A stretch of 64,000 nt of DNA from an uncultured Neomegalonema sp. (GTDB taxonomy: Bacteria; Pseudomonadota; Alphaproteobacteria; Rhodobacterales; Rhodobacteraceae): the NCBI GenBank assembly GCA_938008165.1, contig CALLLP010000010.1:124001-188000 (forward strand), in the 5' to 3' direction. Positions within the stretch are counted from its first letter, which is position 1, and every line of letters starts with the position of its first letter. The notes beneath the pieces were generated by a model, which saw only the letters and a list, made by a program, of their open reading frames with translations, had not been told where the DNA came from and ran no database searches. Made by a program: the position numbers and the translations under genes. Below, piece by piece: positions 8,682 through 17,921 of the stretch.

Positions 8682-9808
8682 GCGCGGGCGATCTTCTGTT
8701 CGGTCGGATAGGCCGCCTCGTAGCGCGCGCGGACCAGCAGGACGATCAGAATGATCGCACCGATCTGATGGATGATGGCGTAGGCGAGTGGCGCGCCGTT
8801 CATGACGGTGAGAATTCCCCAGATCATTTGACCCACCGTCGCGACCAAAACCCAGTCATGCCAGCGCTTGAGCCGCGCATGGCCCGTCCGGCGACTGCGC
8901 AGCCAAAGCCAGATTACGGCGGCGAACAGCAGATAACCGATCATGCGGTGGTCGAATTGCACGAGGGCGGGATTCTCGAAGATGTTCTTCCAGAACGGCG
9001 TCATCTCGGTGGCCTCAGGTGGCAGGAACGCGCCATTCATCAGCGGCCAATCGATATATCCGCGCCCCGCATCATGCCCGGCCACCAGCGCTCCAGCCAA
9101 TATCTGAAGGAAGGCAAGCGCCCCGATTCCCGAAATCGCGCCGACCATGCCGCCAAACCGCTGTCGCCGTGCCGCAAGCGATTCGTGCTCAGGGCGAGAC
9201 AGGCGCAGGCCATTCCATACCAGCAGCGCAAGGATGACAAAGGCGAGGCCCAGATGAACGGCAAGGCGATAAGGCGCAACATCCACCCGCTCGGTCAGGC
9301 CGGAGGAGACCATCCACCACCCCACAGCCCCCTGTACGAGAATCAGCAGCCCCGGCACAAACAGCCGACCCACCCATCCGGCGGGGATCGCACCCCGTAC
9401 AAGAAACAGGGCAAAAGGAATGAGATAGGCCAAACCGATGATCCGCCCCAGAAAGCGATGCCCCCATTCCCACCAGTAGATGCGCTTGAATTCTGCCATC
9501 CCCATATCGTAATTCATCTCGATAAATTCGGGGATTTTCTGATACTTGGCGAATTCGGAGACCCAGCCATCGGGCGATAGCGGGGGCAGAACGCCGGTGA
9601 CGAGATTCCATTCAGTGATCGACAATCCGCTATCGGTCAGGCGCGTCAATCCGCCAATCACGATCATCAGAACGACCAGCCCCGCCACCGCAAACTGCCA
9701 CATCGCGACCCGGTGCCGCCGCCGGTCTGGCGTGACGACGGGGGCGGAGACGGTGCGTTCGGTCGTGGTCGCGTCTTCGAACAGGGCGCGCGGTTTCTTC
9801 TCGGCCAT
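8678..9808 (-). CDS. ctaA: Heme A synthase, type 2 (CtaA/Cox15)
   Basis: It oxidises the methyl group of heme O to give heme A for aa3-type cytochrome oxidases, in the inner membrane. From the ATG at 9808 it has 376 residues with eight predicted helices arranged as two similar halves. Haem-ligand His candidates are in WWEWGHRFLGRIIG, YRLAVHLGLAF, VQFDHRMIGYLL and AIIHQIGAI. The GGLTRLTDSGLSITEW loop is a Cox15 signature. A TTG at 9841 would add 11 residues, but AAGGA sits at a reasonable distance before the 9808 ATG, so I prefer the latter. The gene heads a minus-strand group with the hotdog protein and peptidase. Confidence 0.94.
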   Translation of the reverse strand: MAEKKPRALFEDATTTERTVSAPVVTPDRRRHRVAMWQFAVAGLVVLMIVIGGLTRLTDSGLSITEWNLVTGVLPPLSPDGWVSEFAKYQKIPEFIEMNYDMGMAEFKRIYWWEWGHRFLGRIIGLAYLIPFALFLVRGAIPAGWVGRLFVPGLLILVQGAVGWWMVSSGLTERVDVAPYRLAVHLGLAFVILALLVWNGLRLSRPEHESLAARRQRFGGMVGAISGIGALAFLQILAGALVAGHDAGRGYIDWPLMNGAFLPPEATEMTPFWKNIFENPALVQFDHRMIGYLLFAAVIWLWLRSRRTGHARLKRWHDWVLVATVGQMIWGILTVMNGAPLAYAIIHQIGAIILIVLLVRARYEAAYPTEQKIARA

Positions 9809-9938
9809 TCGGGGTCGGTCCTTTGTCAGATATTCCGGCAAACAATAGGGTCGGGCGCGCGGTGCGGCAACTGCTTGCGCGCCCTTGCCACACGGGCTTG
9901 CGCCGGTCGCGACGCTCGCCTATCACGGAAGGCGAACC

Positions 9939-10016
<78 letters not shown>

Positions 10017-10106
10017 GGTCGATCGATGCGCTTCATGCTGTATCCCGATATCCGCTTCTGTCGCCACATATTGCCCGACGCAGCATGGAAGAAGGATCGT
10101 CAACCG

Positions 10107-11048
10107 ATGAAACGTACCGCCCTGTTCACCGCCGCCGCCATTGCGCTGGCCTCGCCTGCCGCCGCCGCCGACAAGCTGACCCTGATCCTCGATTGGTTCA
10201 TCAATCCCGATCACGGCCCGATCATCGTCGCCGAGGAGCTGGGCTATTTTGCCGATGCGGGGCTGGAGGTTGAGGTCATCGCCCCCGCCGATCCCTCCGA
10301 CCCGCCCAAGATGGTCGCGGCGGGCAAGGCGGATCTGGCGGTATCGTATCAGCCACAATTGCACCTGCAAATCCATGAGGGCCTGCCGCTGATCCGGGTC
10401 GGAACGCTGGTGGCAACGCCGCTCAACTGTCTGTTGGTCAAGGACGATTCGCCCATCAAAACGCTCGCCGATCTCAAGGGCAGCAAGATCGGCTATTCGG
10501 TTGCCGGGGTGGAAGAAGCGATCCTGAATGCGATGCTGGCCACCCATGATCTGAGCATCGAGGATGTGGAATTGATCAATGTGAACTGGTCCCTCTCTCC
10601 CGCCGTGATGTCGGGTCAGGTCGATGCGGTCATCGGCGCCTTCCGCAATTTCGAGCTGACGCAGATGGATATCGAAGGGGTCAAGGGGCGCTGCTTCTTT
10701 CCCGAAGAAGAGGGCCTGCCCTCCTATGACGAATTGATCTATGTCGCCAATGCCGAGGATCGCGACGATGCCGTCATCGCCCGTTTTCTTGCAGCGACCG
10801 AACTTGCCACGCAATATATCGTCAACCACCCTGAGGAGAGCCGCAAGATCTTTGCCTCGACCGCGAAGGAACTGGGCGACGAGCTGAATACCCGTGCATG
10901 GGCCGACACCCTGCCCCGCTTTGCCCTGCGCCCTGCGGCGCTGGATGCCGGACGCTATGTGCGCTTCGAGGCGTTTCTGAAGGAGGCCGGGCTGATCGAA
11001 AAGATCAATCCGGTCAGCACCATCGCCGTGGATGTGAACGCACAGTGA
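10107..11048 (+). CDS. thiY: Thiamin-precursor (HMP/formylaminopyrimidine) ABC transporter, substrate-binding protein
   Basis: This 313-residue NMT1/ThiY-family periplasmic binding protein delivers a thiamin pyrimidine precursor to the ThiXZ importer. The ATG at 10107 gives a clean signal peptide (KRTALFTAAAIALASPAAAA) and is preceded by GAAGGAT. A longer frame to 10026 runs back to the riboswitch and would bury the signal peptide. The mature protein starts DKLTLILDWFINPDHGPI, typical of the NMT1 family, which uses an aromatic Asp-Trp-Phe start. The gene lies directly downstream of the TPP riboswitch, which supports the thiamin assignment. Its stop overlaps the tenA start (GTGA). Confidence 0.92.
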   Translation: MKRTALFTAAAIALASPAAAADKLTLILDWFINPDHGPIIVAEELGYFADAGLEVEVIAPADPSDPPKMVAAGKADLAVSYQPQLHLQIHEGLPLIRVGTLVATPLNCLLVKDDSPIKTLADLKGSKIGYSVAGVEEAILNAMLATHDLSIEDVELINVNWSLSPAVMSGQVDAVIGAFRNFELTQMDIEGVKGRCFFPEEEGLPSYDELIYVANAEDRDDAVIARFLAATELATQYIVNHPEESRKIFASTAKELGDELNTRAWADTLPRFALRPAALDAGRYVRFEAFLKEAGLIEKINPVSTIAVDVNAQ

Positions 11049-11728
11049 GCGCATATCCCTATGGCGACGCCTTTGCCCGCTGGCGCAATGCGGCGGGCGA
11101 GGATTGGAACGCCTATACGAGACATAGCTTCGTTGAAGGGCTGTCCAATGGATCGCTGCCACGGGCGTGTTTCCTGCATTATCTGGTGCAGGACTACGTC
11201 TTCCTGTTCCATTTCTCGCGCGCCTGGGCGCTGGCCGCCGTCAAAGCCGATCATCCGGGCGAGATGAAGACAGCCGCCGCGACCCTCGATGCCTTGGTGA
11301 ATCATGAGATGCCGATGCATATCAAGACCTGCGCGGCGGAGGGCATCGATGAGGCCACGCTATTCGCCGCGCGGGAGGAAGCGGAAACGCTGGCCTATAC
11401 GCGCTATGTAATGGATGCGGGGTTCTCAGGCGATTTTCTCGATCTGATGGCAGCGCTTGCCCCTTGTGTTATCGGCTATGGCGAAATCGGCGCGCGGCTG
11501 AACCGCGAGGCGACATCAGACACGTATCGCCCATGGATCGAAACCTATGCCGCGCCGGAATACCAGACTGTCTGTGCAGAGGTTGGCGCGCTGATCGATA
11601 ACGCACTGCACCATCGCTTCGGCGACGATCCGTGGCATGCACCCCGCGCCGATGCGCTGGCCGGACGGTTCATCACGGCGACCCGGCTGGAGGTGGATTT
11701 CTGGTCGATGGGCCTGCGCGGTGCCTGA
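11045..11728 (+). CDS. tenA: Aminopyrimidine aminohydrolase / thiaminase II (TenA)
   Basis: TenA hydrolyses aminomethyl-pyrimidine products of damaged thiamin to HMP for salvage. The 227-residue product starts at a GTG (11045) that overlaps the thiY stop. Visible features are HSFVEGLSNGSLP and YLVQDYVFLFHFSRAWAL (substrate-site Asp in QDY), the likely catalytic Cys in LAPCVIGYGEIG, and a conserved C-terminal Glu in ITATRLEVDFWSMG. The Cys places it in the TenA_C subgroup. Its position inside the TPP-riboswitch operon between the binding protein and the ATPase matches the known formylaminopyrimidine salvage pathway. Confidence 0.92.
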   Translation: MSAYPYGDAFARWRNAAGEDWNAYTRHSFVEGLSNGSLPRACFLHYLVQDYVFLFHFSRAWALAAVKADHPGEMKTAAATLDALVNHEMPMHIKTCAAEGIDEATLFAAREEAETLAYTRYVMDAGFSGDFLDLMAALAPCVIGYGEIGARLNREATSDTYRPWIETYAAPEYQTVCAEVGALIDNALHHRFGDDPWHAPRADALAGRFITATRLEVDFWSMGLRGA

Positions 11729-12446
11729 CGCACCGCCAGTTCACGTATCGGGGAGCTGTACGATGGGGGGGCGGGCCTTGTTCGGGCCGCTTGCCCTGAC
11801 CATTCCCGCCGGGGAGTGGACCTGCCTGCTCGGCCCCTCCGGCGTGGGGAAATCGACCATTCTGCGCTTGATTGCGGGGCTGGAGATCGGCGGCGTCTTC
11901 GATGGGGATATTACCTTCGCAGATGCGCCCGCCAGCCCCGCGCCGGTCGCCTATATGGCGCAGAGCGATCTGTTGTTTCCATGGCTTGACGTGACCGGCA
12001 ATGTCACCATCGGCGCGCGGCTGAGGGGGGAGACGCCGGATCATGCCCGCGCCGCCCGCTTGATCGATCAGGTCGGACTAACACTCCAAGCCGCTCAAAA
12101 ACCGGCCACCCTGTCGGGTGGACAACGTCAACGCGCGGCCCTTGCCCGGACCCTGATGGAAGACCGTCCCGTCATCCTGCTTGATGAGCCGTTCTCCGCA
12201 CTCGATGCCCGCACACGGGCTGAAATGCAGGCCCTTGCCGCAAGGTTGCTCACGGGCCGCACCGTGCTGCTCGTCACCCATGATCCGGCGGAGGCCGCAC
12301 GCCTTGCCCGAACCATCTATATCCTCGACGAGCGTGGCCTGCATACGTCACTGCCCCCCATGTCCCCCCCGATCCGCGCAGTCGATGCCCCGGAAACGCT
12401 GGAATGTCAGGCGCGCCTGTTCCGCACATTGAGTGAACCCGCATGA
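11721..12446 (+). CDS. thiZ: Thiamin-precursor ABC transporter ATP-binding protein
   Basis: This 241-residue ABC ATPase has Walker A GPSGVGKST, Q-loop AYMAQSDLLFPW, signature LSGGQRQRAALART, Walker B VILLDEPFSALD and the switch His in VTHDPAEAA. The GTG at 11721 fits the usual ABC domain length and overlaps tenA by eight bases; a further upstream start would run deep into tenA. It is expected to energise the ThiX permease. The order thiY-tenA-thiZ-thiX under one riboswitch supports the role. Confidence 0.88.
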   Translation: MPDAPPVHVSGSCTMGGRALFGPLALTIPAGEWTCLLGPSGVGKSTILRLIAGLEIGGVFDGDITFADAPASPAPVAYMAQSDLLFPWLDVTGNVTIGARLRGETPDHARAARLIDQVGLTLQAAQKPATLSGGQRQRAALARTLMEDRPVILLDEPFSALDARTRAEMQALAARLLTGRTVLLVTHDPAEAARLARTIYILDERGLHTSLPPMSPPIRAVDAPETLECQARLFRTLSEPA

Positions 12447-13207
12447 AGCGCTGGACCGGACCAATCGCCGCGACCGTCGTTGCACTCGCTCTGTGGCAAG
12501 GGATCGTCTGGATCGCAGATACGCCCCATTTCATCCTGCCCGGCCCGTTTCGCGTGGCCCAAGCCTTGGTGCGTGAGGCGGCCTTGATCGGGGAGAATAC
12601 GCTCGTCACCCTCGTCGAAATCCTGCTCGGTCTCGTCCTTGGTGCGGGACTGGGGGTCGCAACGGCCATTCACCTGTCGCTTTCCCCCACCGCGCGAACC
12701 TTCATCCTGCCGGTTCTGGTGTTTAGTCAGGCCATCCCCGTCTTCGCCCTCGCCCCCGTCCTGACCCTGTGGTTCGGGTACGGACTGGCACCGAAGATCG
12801 TCATGGCGGTATTGATCGTCTATTTCCCTGTTGCCTCCGCCTTTTATGACGGCCTGAGCGGCACTCCACGCGGATTGATCGATCTCGCGCGGGTGATGGG
12901 GGCCAGCCGGGGGCGGATCATGACACGCGTGCAGATCCCCGCCGCCCTGCCTTCGCTGGCCACGGGCCTGCGCCTCGCAGCCGTCTATGCGCCAATCGGG
13001 GCCGTGATCGGCGAATGGGTCGGCGCGTCGAAGGGGCTGGGCTATCTGATGCTCTACGCCAATGGCCGCTCGAAAATCGACCTGATGTTCGCGGCCCTGT
13101 TCGTATTGGCGATCATGACCGTCCTGCTACGCGCCACCATCGATCTCGTCTGCACAAAACTGCTGTCCCGCTGGACAGGCGAAACCGGCAGACCGAACGG
13201 ATTCTAG
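12443..13207 (+). CDS. thiX: Thiamin-precursor ABC transporter permease
   Basis: The 254-residue permease has about six hydrophobic segments and the BPD_transp_1 cytoplasmic loop ARVMGASRGRIMTRVQIPAALP, the EAA-type contact with the ATPase. Its start overlaps the thiZ stop (ATGA). It closes the TPP-regulated operon. The GAVIGEWVGASKGLGYL segment is typical of the SsuC/TauC/ThiX branch. The pyrimidine substrate is inferred from the operon. Confidence 0.9.
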   Translation: MKRWTGPIAATVVALALWQGIVWIADTPHFILPGPFRVAQALVREAALIGENTLVTLVEILLGLVLGAGLGVATAIHLSLSPTARTFILPVLVFSQAIPVFALAPVLTLWFGYGLAPKIVMAVLIVYFPVASAFYDGLSGTPRGLIDLARVMGASRGRIMTRVQIPAALPSLATGLRLAAVYAPIGAVIGEWVGASKGLGYLMLYANGRSKIDLMFAALFVLAIMTVLLRATIDLVCTKLLSRWTGETGRPNGF

Positions 13208-13247
13208 CGCGCGATACGCCGAACGGCACATTTACAGGAGAGGGGAT

Positions 13248-13321
13248 TGGAGCGGGCGGCGGGAATCGAACCCGCGTCATCAGCTTGGAAGGCTGAGGTC
13301 TTACCACTACACAACGCCCGC
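13248..13321 (-). tRNA. tRNA-Gly (anticodon TCC), 3' CCA encoded
   Basis: Read on the minus strand it begins GCGGGCGTTGTGTAGTGGTA. The acceptor arm GCGGGCG pairs with CGCCCGC. The anticodon arm CTCAGCCTTCCAAGCTGA presents TCC, and the T arm is GCGGGTTCGATTCCCGC. The discriminator T and an encoded CCA follow. It lies convergent to thiX with about 40 bases between. Confidence 0.96.
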
Positions 13322-13525
13322 GTAGTGAGGGTTGCCTATCAGATATTTGTCACCAGTCAACATCGTCTTGACGGGAAAGGGACCATTCGGTGCATTCCGA
13401 CCGGCGCGCCCGGCAACAGACAGCTCCATTGGTAAAGACTGGCTCAGCTCTTGCTCTCTCCGGATAGGACGGGGGGCATATGCGTCGAAACGAGACGCCC
13501 CGATCCGGAAAACAAGGGGCAGGAC

Positions 13526-14047
13526 ATGACACAGCTTCACAAATTTCGCATCATCTTCGCATTACTGAGCCTTGCCATGGTCTGGATGCTGGCGATCGTC
13601 GTCATGGCACAGCAAAACAAGATTACCTCGACCCAGAACGATTTGGCAGCCTTGCATAATGATTTGTCCACCCTCAAGGCATCCGATCCCGGCGCCCCGA
13701 AACCGGCAGTATCGCGCGACGAGGAGACCCCCCGGATAACTGCCTTGCGCGAGGAGGTCACGAGCCTGAAAGCCTTGGCTCAGGCAAAACCATCCGATCA
13801 ACGGGATGTGCCCGACGTGACGGTTTTAAAACTGGAAACCGATATGATCGAGATTCGCAAAACCCTAGCGGAACTGAAGAGCGCCAAGACACCGGATCAC
13901 ACCGCCGATATCGCCGCCTTGCAAAGCACCCTGTCGGACCTGCAAAGCAGTATCGGCGAATTCGAAAAGGCCCTGCACGGCTTGCATCTGTCGATCACGG
14001 CGCGGGATCGCGCAAACGAGCGCCAAAGCACTGCAACAATCCAGTAA
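13526..14047 (+). CDS. Membrane-anchored coiled-coil protein of unknown function
   Basis: The 173-residue product has one transmembrane segment at residues of about 8-28 (IIFALLSLAMVWMLAIVVMA). A long, heptad-like, charged region follows (TALREEVTSLKAL, LETDMIEIRKTLAEL, LQSTLSDLQSSIGEFEKAL). The ATG at 13526 is preceded by AAGGGGCAGGAC. A single N-terminal helix plus a coiled coil suggests a periplasmic or envelope-tethered protein. I recognise no family, and the neighbours (tRNA-Gly and a convergent ABC importer) give no functional hint. Confidence 0.65.
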   Translation: MTQLHKFRIIFALLSLAMVWMLAIVVMAQQNKITSTQNDLAALHNDLSTLKASDPGAPKPAVSRDEETPRITALREEVTSLKALAQAKPSDQRDVPDVTVLKLETDMIEIRKTLAELKSAKTPDHTADIAALQSTLSDLQSSIGEFEKALHGLHLSITARDRANERQSTATIQ

Positions 14048-14067
14048 AGCCAACGATCATCCGCCCT

Positions 14068-15912
14068 CTATCCGTTCAACTCCGCAAGCGAACGGTGGCA
14101 ATCGATGATATGGCCACTGCCATCATCGATCTTTGGCGGGTCCACCTCGTCGCATGTGCCCGCAATCGCAAGGGGGCAGCGCGCAAAGAACGGGCATCCC
14201 TTTTTGGTCAGTTGCACGGAACCGGATGCCCCGGCCTTTGCCTCGCGCGTCTGCGCCGCTTCCTCCAGCCAGCCCACACGCGGTTCGGGCACCGATGAGA
14301 CCAGCAAGCGCGTATAGGGATGGAATGGCGGCGCGAGAACCCGGTCGGTCGGGCCTTGCTCGGCGACCATTCCGGCATAGAGCACGACGATCTCATCCGC
14401 AAAAGACGATACTGTCGAGAGATCGTGACTGATAAAGACGAAAGAAACACCCGTTTCGCGCTGTAGGCGATTGAGAAGGTCGATCACATTCGCCGCGACG
14501 ATGGTATCGAGAGCCGATGTCACCTCGTCGCAGAGAACCACTTCGGGATTCGCCGCCAAGGCACGGGCAAGATTGACCCGCTGTTTCTGCCCCCCGGATA
14601 ATTCATGGGGATAGCGATCGGCAAATTGCTTGGGCAACTCGACCATATCCAGCAATTGATCGACCCGCGCACGCCGGGTCATCCCCTCGGCAGTGCCATA
14701 GAAATCGATGGGCCGCCCCAGAATATCGCGGATATGCTGACGTGGATTGAGGGCCGTATCCGCCATCTGGTAGACGAATTGCACCTTGCGCAACTGCTCG
14801 CGCGTGCGACCGGACAGACCGGGGGACAGGCGTTCTCCATCGAGATAAATCTCGCCTGCGGAGGCGGGCAGCAACCCGGCATAGACCCGCGCGAGGGTGG
14901 ATTTTCCACAACCCGATTCACCGATGATCCCGACCGTCTTGCCCCGCTCGATGGCGACATTCACATCGCGCAGCACCGGCACCAGCGGCAGACCATCGGC
15001 GCCCTTGCCATATCCCGCATCGATACCCCGCGCCTCCAGCGCCGGAGAAGCGCGCAGATGCTCGTCGGAGGATTCCTCGCCCTGCCCCGCCTCTGGCATC
15101 GGGCGGATCGCATCCATCAGGCGGCTGGTATAGGGATGCACCGGATTGGTGATGATCTCATGGACCGGACCGGCTTCCTTGATTTCGCCGTTATAAAGCA
15201 CGACGACACGATCCGCGATCTGGGCCACGACCGCGAGGTCATGGGTCACGTAGATCGCTGCGGCCCCTTCTTCCTTGATCACCTGCTTGAATGCCTTGAG
15301 CACCTCGATCTGGGTGGTCACGTCGAGGGCGGTGGTCGGCTCGTCGAGCACCAGCAATTCAGGGTCACCACACAGCGCCATGGCGGCCATCAGGCGCTGG
15401 AGCTGTCCACCTGAGACCTGATGCGGATAGCGCTCGCCGATGGTTTCGGGGTTTGGTAATTCGAGGGCGCGATAAAGGTCCAACGCCTTCGCATTCGCTT
15501 CGGCCTGAGTCTTCGTGCCGTGCAGGACCGGGGCCTCGGTCACCTGCTCGTTGATCTTGATCGACGGGTTGAAGGTCGCCGCCGCACTTTGGGCGAGATA
15601 GGCGACCGAGATACCCCGCAAGGGGCGCAACTCATCGGTGGTCATCTTCGTGACGTCCTGCCCAAGCAGCAACGCCTCACCCCCTGTGAAGCTGAGACCC
15701 GGTTTGGCATAGCCCAGCGCAGAGAGCGAAATGGTCGTCTTGCCGGAGCCGGATTCACCGATCAGCGCGACGACTTCACCGCGCCGCACCTTGAAATCGA
15801 CGCCTTTCACGATGCGTAGTTCAGACCCGTCATGCTGGATCGCACCGATCTTCAGATCGCGCGCCTCGAACACCACATCACCGGGATTTCGCGTATCTCT
15901 TGTCATGGTCAA
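14068..15912 (-). CDS. Peptide-type ABC transporter, fused double ATP-binding protein (DppD-DppF/YejF-like)
   Basis: This 614-residue protein holds two complete ABC ATPase domains. The first (about 10-265) has GESGSGKTT, VSGGQLQRLMAAMAL and LLVLDEPTTALDVTTQ. The second (about 295-555) has GESGCGKST, LSGGQKQRVNLARAL and VVLCDEVTSALD. Each is followed by the oligopeptide-transporter C-terminal region (PVHPYTSRLMDAI; PPFHPYTRLLVSSVPEP). The last part has a Cys-rich KKGCPFFARCPLA...CDE motif, the FeS-type element of Dpp/Opp ATPases. Its start overlaps the permease gene by four bases. It is the last gene of a four-gene importer operon for peptides or related solutes. Confidence 0.92.
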   Translation of the reverse strand: MTMTRDTRNPGDVVFEARDLKIGAIQHDGSELRIVKGVDFKVRRGEVVALIGESGSGKTTISLSALGYAKPGLSFTGGEALLLGQDVTKMTTDELRPLRGISVAYLAQSAAATFNPSIKINEQVTEAPVLHGTKTQAEANAKALDLYRALELPNPETIGERYPHQVSGGQLQRLMAAMALCGDPELLVLDEPTTALDVTTQIEVLKAFKQVIKEEGAAAIYVTHDLAVVAQIADRVVVLYNGEIKEAGPVHEIITNPVHPYTSRLMDAIRPMPEAGQGEESSDEHLRASPALEARGIDAGYGKGADGLPLVPVLRDVNVAIERGKTVGIIGESGCGKSTLARVYAGLLPASAGEIYLDGERLSPGLSGRTREQLRKVQFVYQMADTALNPRQHIRDILGRPIDFYGTAEGMTRRARVDQLLDMVELPKQFADRYPHELSGGQKQRVNLARALAANPEVVLCDEVTSALDTIVAANVIDLLNRLQRETGVSFVFISHDLSTVSSFADEIVVLYAGMVAEQGPTDRVLAPPFHPYTRLLVSSVPEPRVGWLEEAAQTREAKAGASGSVQLTKKGCPFFARCPLAIAGTCDEVDPPKIDDGSGHIIDCHRSLAELNG

Positions 15913-16892
15913 AGCCGCTTTGAAAGACGACCGCCCGCTTGCGCGGAAACGTCATCGACAACGAGATTGATGGCCACCGTCAGCGTCGCGATGGCCATGG
16001 CGGGCGCAAGAACCGGGATAATCGATTCACCATATTGCAGCGCGCCGAGATTCTCGCGGACCATCGATCCCCAATCGGCTTGCGGCGGCTGTACGCCAAG
16101 GCCCAGAAAGCTAAGCGACGAGATGAACAGGATGACGTAGATCAGGCGCAGCCCGAAATCGGTAATCAAAGGCATGGCGGCATTCGGCCAGATTTCGCGG
16201 GTGATGATCCACCATCGCCCCTCGCCCCGCGCCTTTGCCGCCTCGACGAAATCCATGACCATGATCTCCTGACCCAAGGCACGGGCAAGCCGGAACACAA
16301 CCGTCGCATAGATCAATCCGGCGGTGCAGATCAGCACCGGGATCGACGAGCCGATAGCGGCGACCACCACAAGACCCAGCATGATTGTCGGCAGACTGAG
16401 AAACGCGTCATTGATGCGGCTCATCGCCATATCGACCTTCGGTCCCGAGACCGCCGCACCGATCCCCAGAACAACACCGAGGACATAGGCCAGCAGCGTC
16501 GCGGCAAAGGAAATCCCGATCGTGCGCCCCGCCCCATAGATGATCCGGGAGAGGATATCGCGATCCTCGACATCCGTGCCAAGCAAGGCGCCCGCGCGCG
16601 GGGTCTGGAATTCGCTGTAATCATCCGGGAACGGCAGGTCATTTTCGCCATAGGGCGCAATGAACGAACCGAACACCGCGATAAACAGCCAGAACGCGAC
16701 GATAATCGCCCCGATCCATCCCGTCAGGGAAAACCGGAACCGGGCCTTGGGCGGCGCATCGGGCAATTCATCAAAACTGATACCATGCTCGAAGGGGGCG
16801 ACGAAATGGTCCGTCTTGTCCCCCTCCGAAAGCCCCCCAAGCCGGTCGGGATGGGCACCAAGCGGCACATCAATTGTGTTATCACGGCTCAT
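15909..16892 (-). CDS. Peptide-type ABC transporter permease (DppC/OppC-like)
   Basis: This 327-residue inner-membrane permease has a long cytoplasmic N-terminus with a first helix near residue 55 (GWIGAIIVAFWLFIAVFGSF). The OppC-type segment GTDVEDRDILSRIIYGAGRTI follows, then five further helices. The coupling loop VEAAKARGEGRWWIITREIWPNA contacts the ATPase. It overlaps both neighbours by four bases (ATGA), so the operon is translationally coupled. The substrate class (peptide, opine or similar) cannot be fixed from the permease. Confidence 0.92.
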   Translation of the reverse strand: MSRDNTIDVPLGAHPDRLGGLSEGDKTDHFVAPFEHGISFDELPDAPPKARFRFSLTGWIGAIIVAFWLFIAVFGSFIAPYGENDLPFPDDYSEFQTPRAGALLGTDVEDRDILSRIIYGAGRTIGISFAATLLAYVLGVVLGIGAAVSGPKVDMAMSRINDAFLSLPTIMLGLVVVAAIGSSIPVLICTAGLIYATVVFRLARALGQEIMVMDFVEAAKARGEGRWWIITREIWPNAAMPLITDFGLRLIYVILFISSLSFLGLGVQPPQADWGSMVRENLGALQYGESIIPVLAPAMAIATLTVAINLVVDDVSAQAGGRLSKRL

Positions 16893-17839
16893 TTCGGATG
16901 CCTCAGACGAGGGTTGGAGGCGAAGGCGGCAATATCCGCAATCAGCATCAGGACGACATATGTAAGACAGAAAATCATCCCAAGCCCCTGAATCAGCACG
17001 AAATCACGGCTTTGCACACCTTGAACGATCAAGGTCGCCAGACCCGGATAGGCGAAATAGACTTCAACGACGATCACCCCGGTCACGAGATAGGCGAGAT
17101 TAAGCGCCACCACATTGACGATCGGTCCGATGGCGTTCAGCAGGGCATGACGAAAGATGATGCGCCTGCGCGGCACGCCCTTCAAAATGGCCATCTCGAT
17201 ATAGGGCGAGGACATCACATTCAGCACTGCGGCCCGGCTCATACGGATCAACTGCGATGCGATAACGAAACTGAGCGTCGCGATGGGCAGGGCGAAATGG
17301 GCGATCAACTCGAAAAAGCCTTTGCCATCCGTACTGCCAACGACGACAGCATTGCCGATATCGAGCGCGAAGACGAATAGCAAGACGAGCAGAGTCGCCG
17401 TGAAGAATTCGGGCGCCGCGACCAGCGAGACGGACACAAAGGTCAGAACCCGGTCATAGAGACTGCCGGGGAACATGGCCGCCATGATGCCAAGCATCAG
17501 CGAGATCGGCACGCCGATCAAGGCGGTCAGGCAACTGACGATCACGGTGTTCTTGTATCGGTCGGCAATCAGATTCGTAATCGGCACATCCGAGGCGAGC
17601 GAAATGCCGAGATTGCCCGTCATGAAATTCTTGAGCCAAATCAGATATTGCGCCCAATACGGCTTATCGAGGCCAAGTTTTTCGCGCAAAGCGGCGACGT
17701 TTTCAGGAGTCGCTTCCTGACCCAATCTGATCTGCGCGGCATCGCCGGGCAGGATTTTGGTGCCGAAGAAAATGATCAATGAAACGGCCAGCACCGTCAC
17801 AAGACCGATGCCGAGACGGCGGAGAATAAGTCCGGTCAT
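16889..17839 (-). CDS. Peptide-type ABC transporter permease (DppB/OppB-like)
   Basis: The 316-residue permease begins with the diagnostic OppB start, a helix (LGIGLVTVLAVSLIIFFGTKI) and then LPGDAAQIRLGQ. Five more hydrophobic segments follow. Its ATPase-contact loop reads MSSPYIEMAILKGVPRRRIIFRHALLNA. It lies 82 bases downstream of the binding-protein gene and overlaps the DppC-like gene. It pairs with that protein to form the membrane pore. Confidence 0.92.
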   Translation of the reverse strand: MTGLILRRLGIGLVTVLAVSLIIFFGTKILPGDAAQIRLGQEATPENVAALREKLGLDKPYWAQYLIWLKNFMTGNLGISLASDVPITNLIADRYKNTVIVSCLTALIGVPISLMLGIMAAMFPGSLYDRVLTFVSVSLVAAPEFFTATLLVLLFVFALDIGNAVVVGSTDGKGFFELIAHFALPIATLSFVIASQLIRMSRAAVLNVMSSPYIEMAILKGVPRRRIIFRHALLNAIGPIVNVVALNLAYLVTGVIVVEVYFAYPGLATLIVQGVQSRDFVLIQGLGMIFCLTYVVLMLIADIAAFASNPRLRHPK

Positions 17840-17921
17840 CAGCGTATACCCCTTGCATGGTGAGCCGGATCGAGCCTCCCCCGCCTGAGCGGGAGAGACA
17901 TGACGTCAGCATGACGCAAGA

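Noticed and set aside
14068-15912. Frameshift joining two ATPase genes
   Set aside because: Both ABC domains are complete in one frame with a normal linker, and such fusions are common in peptide importers.
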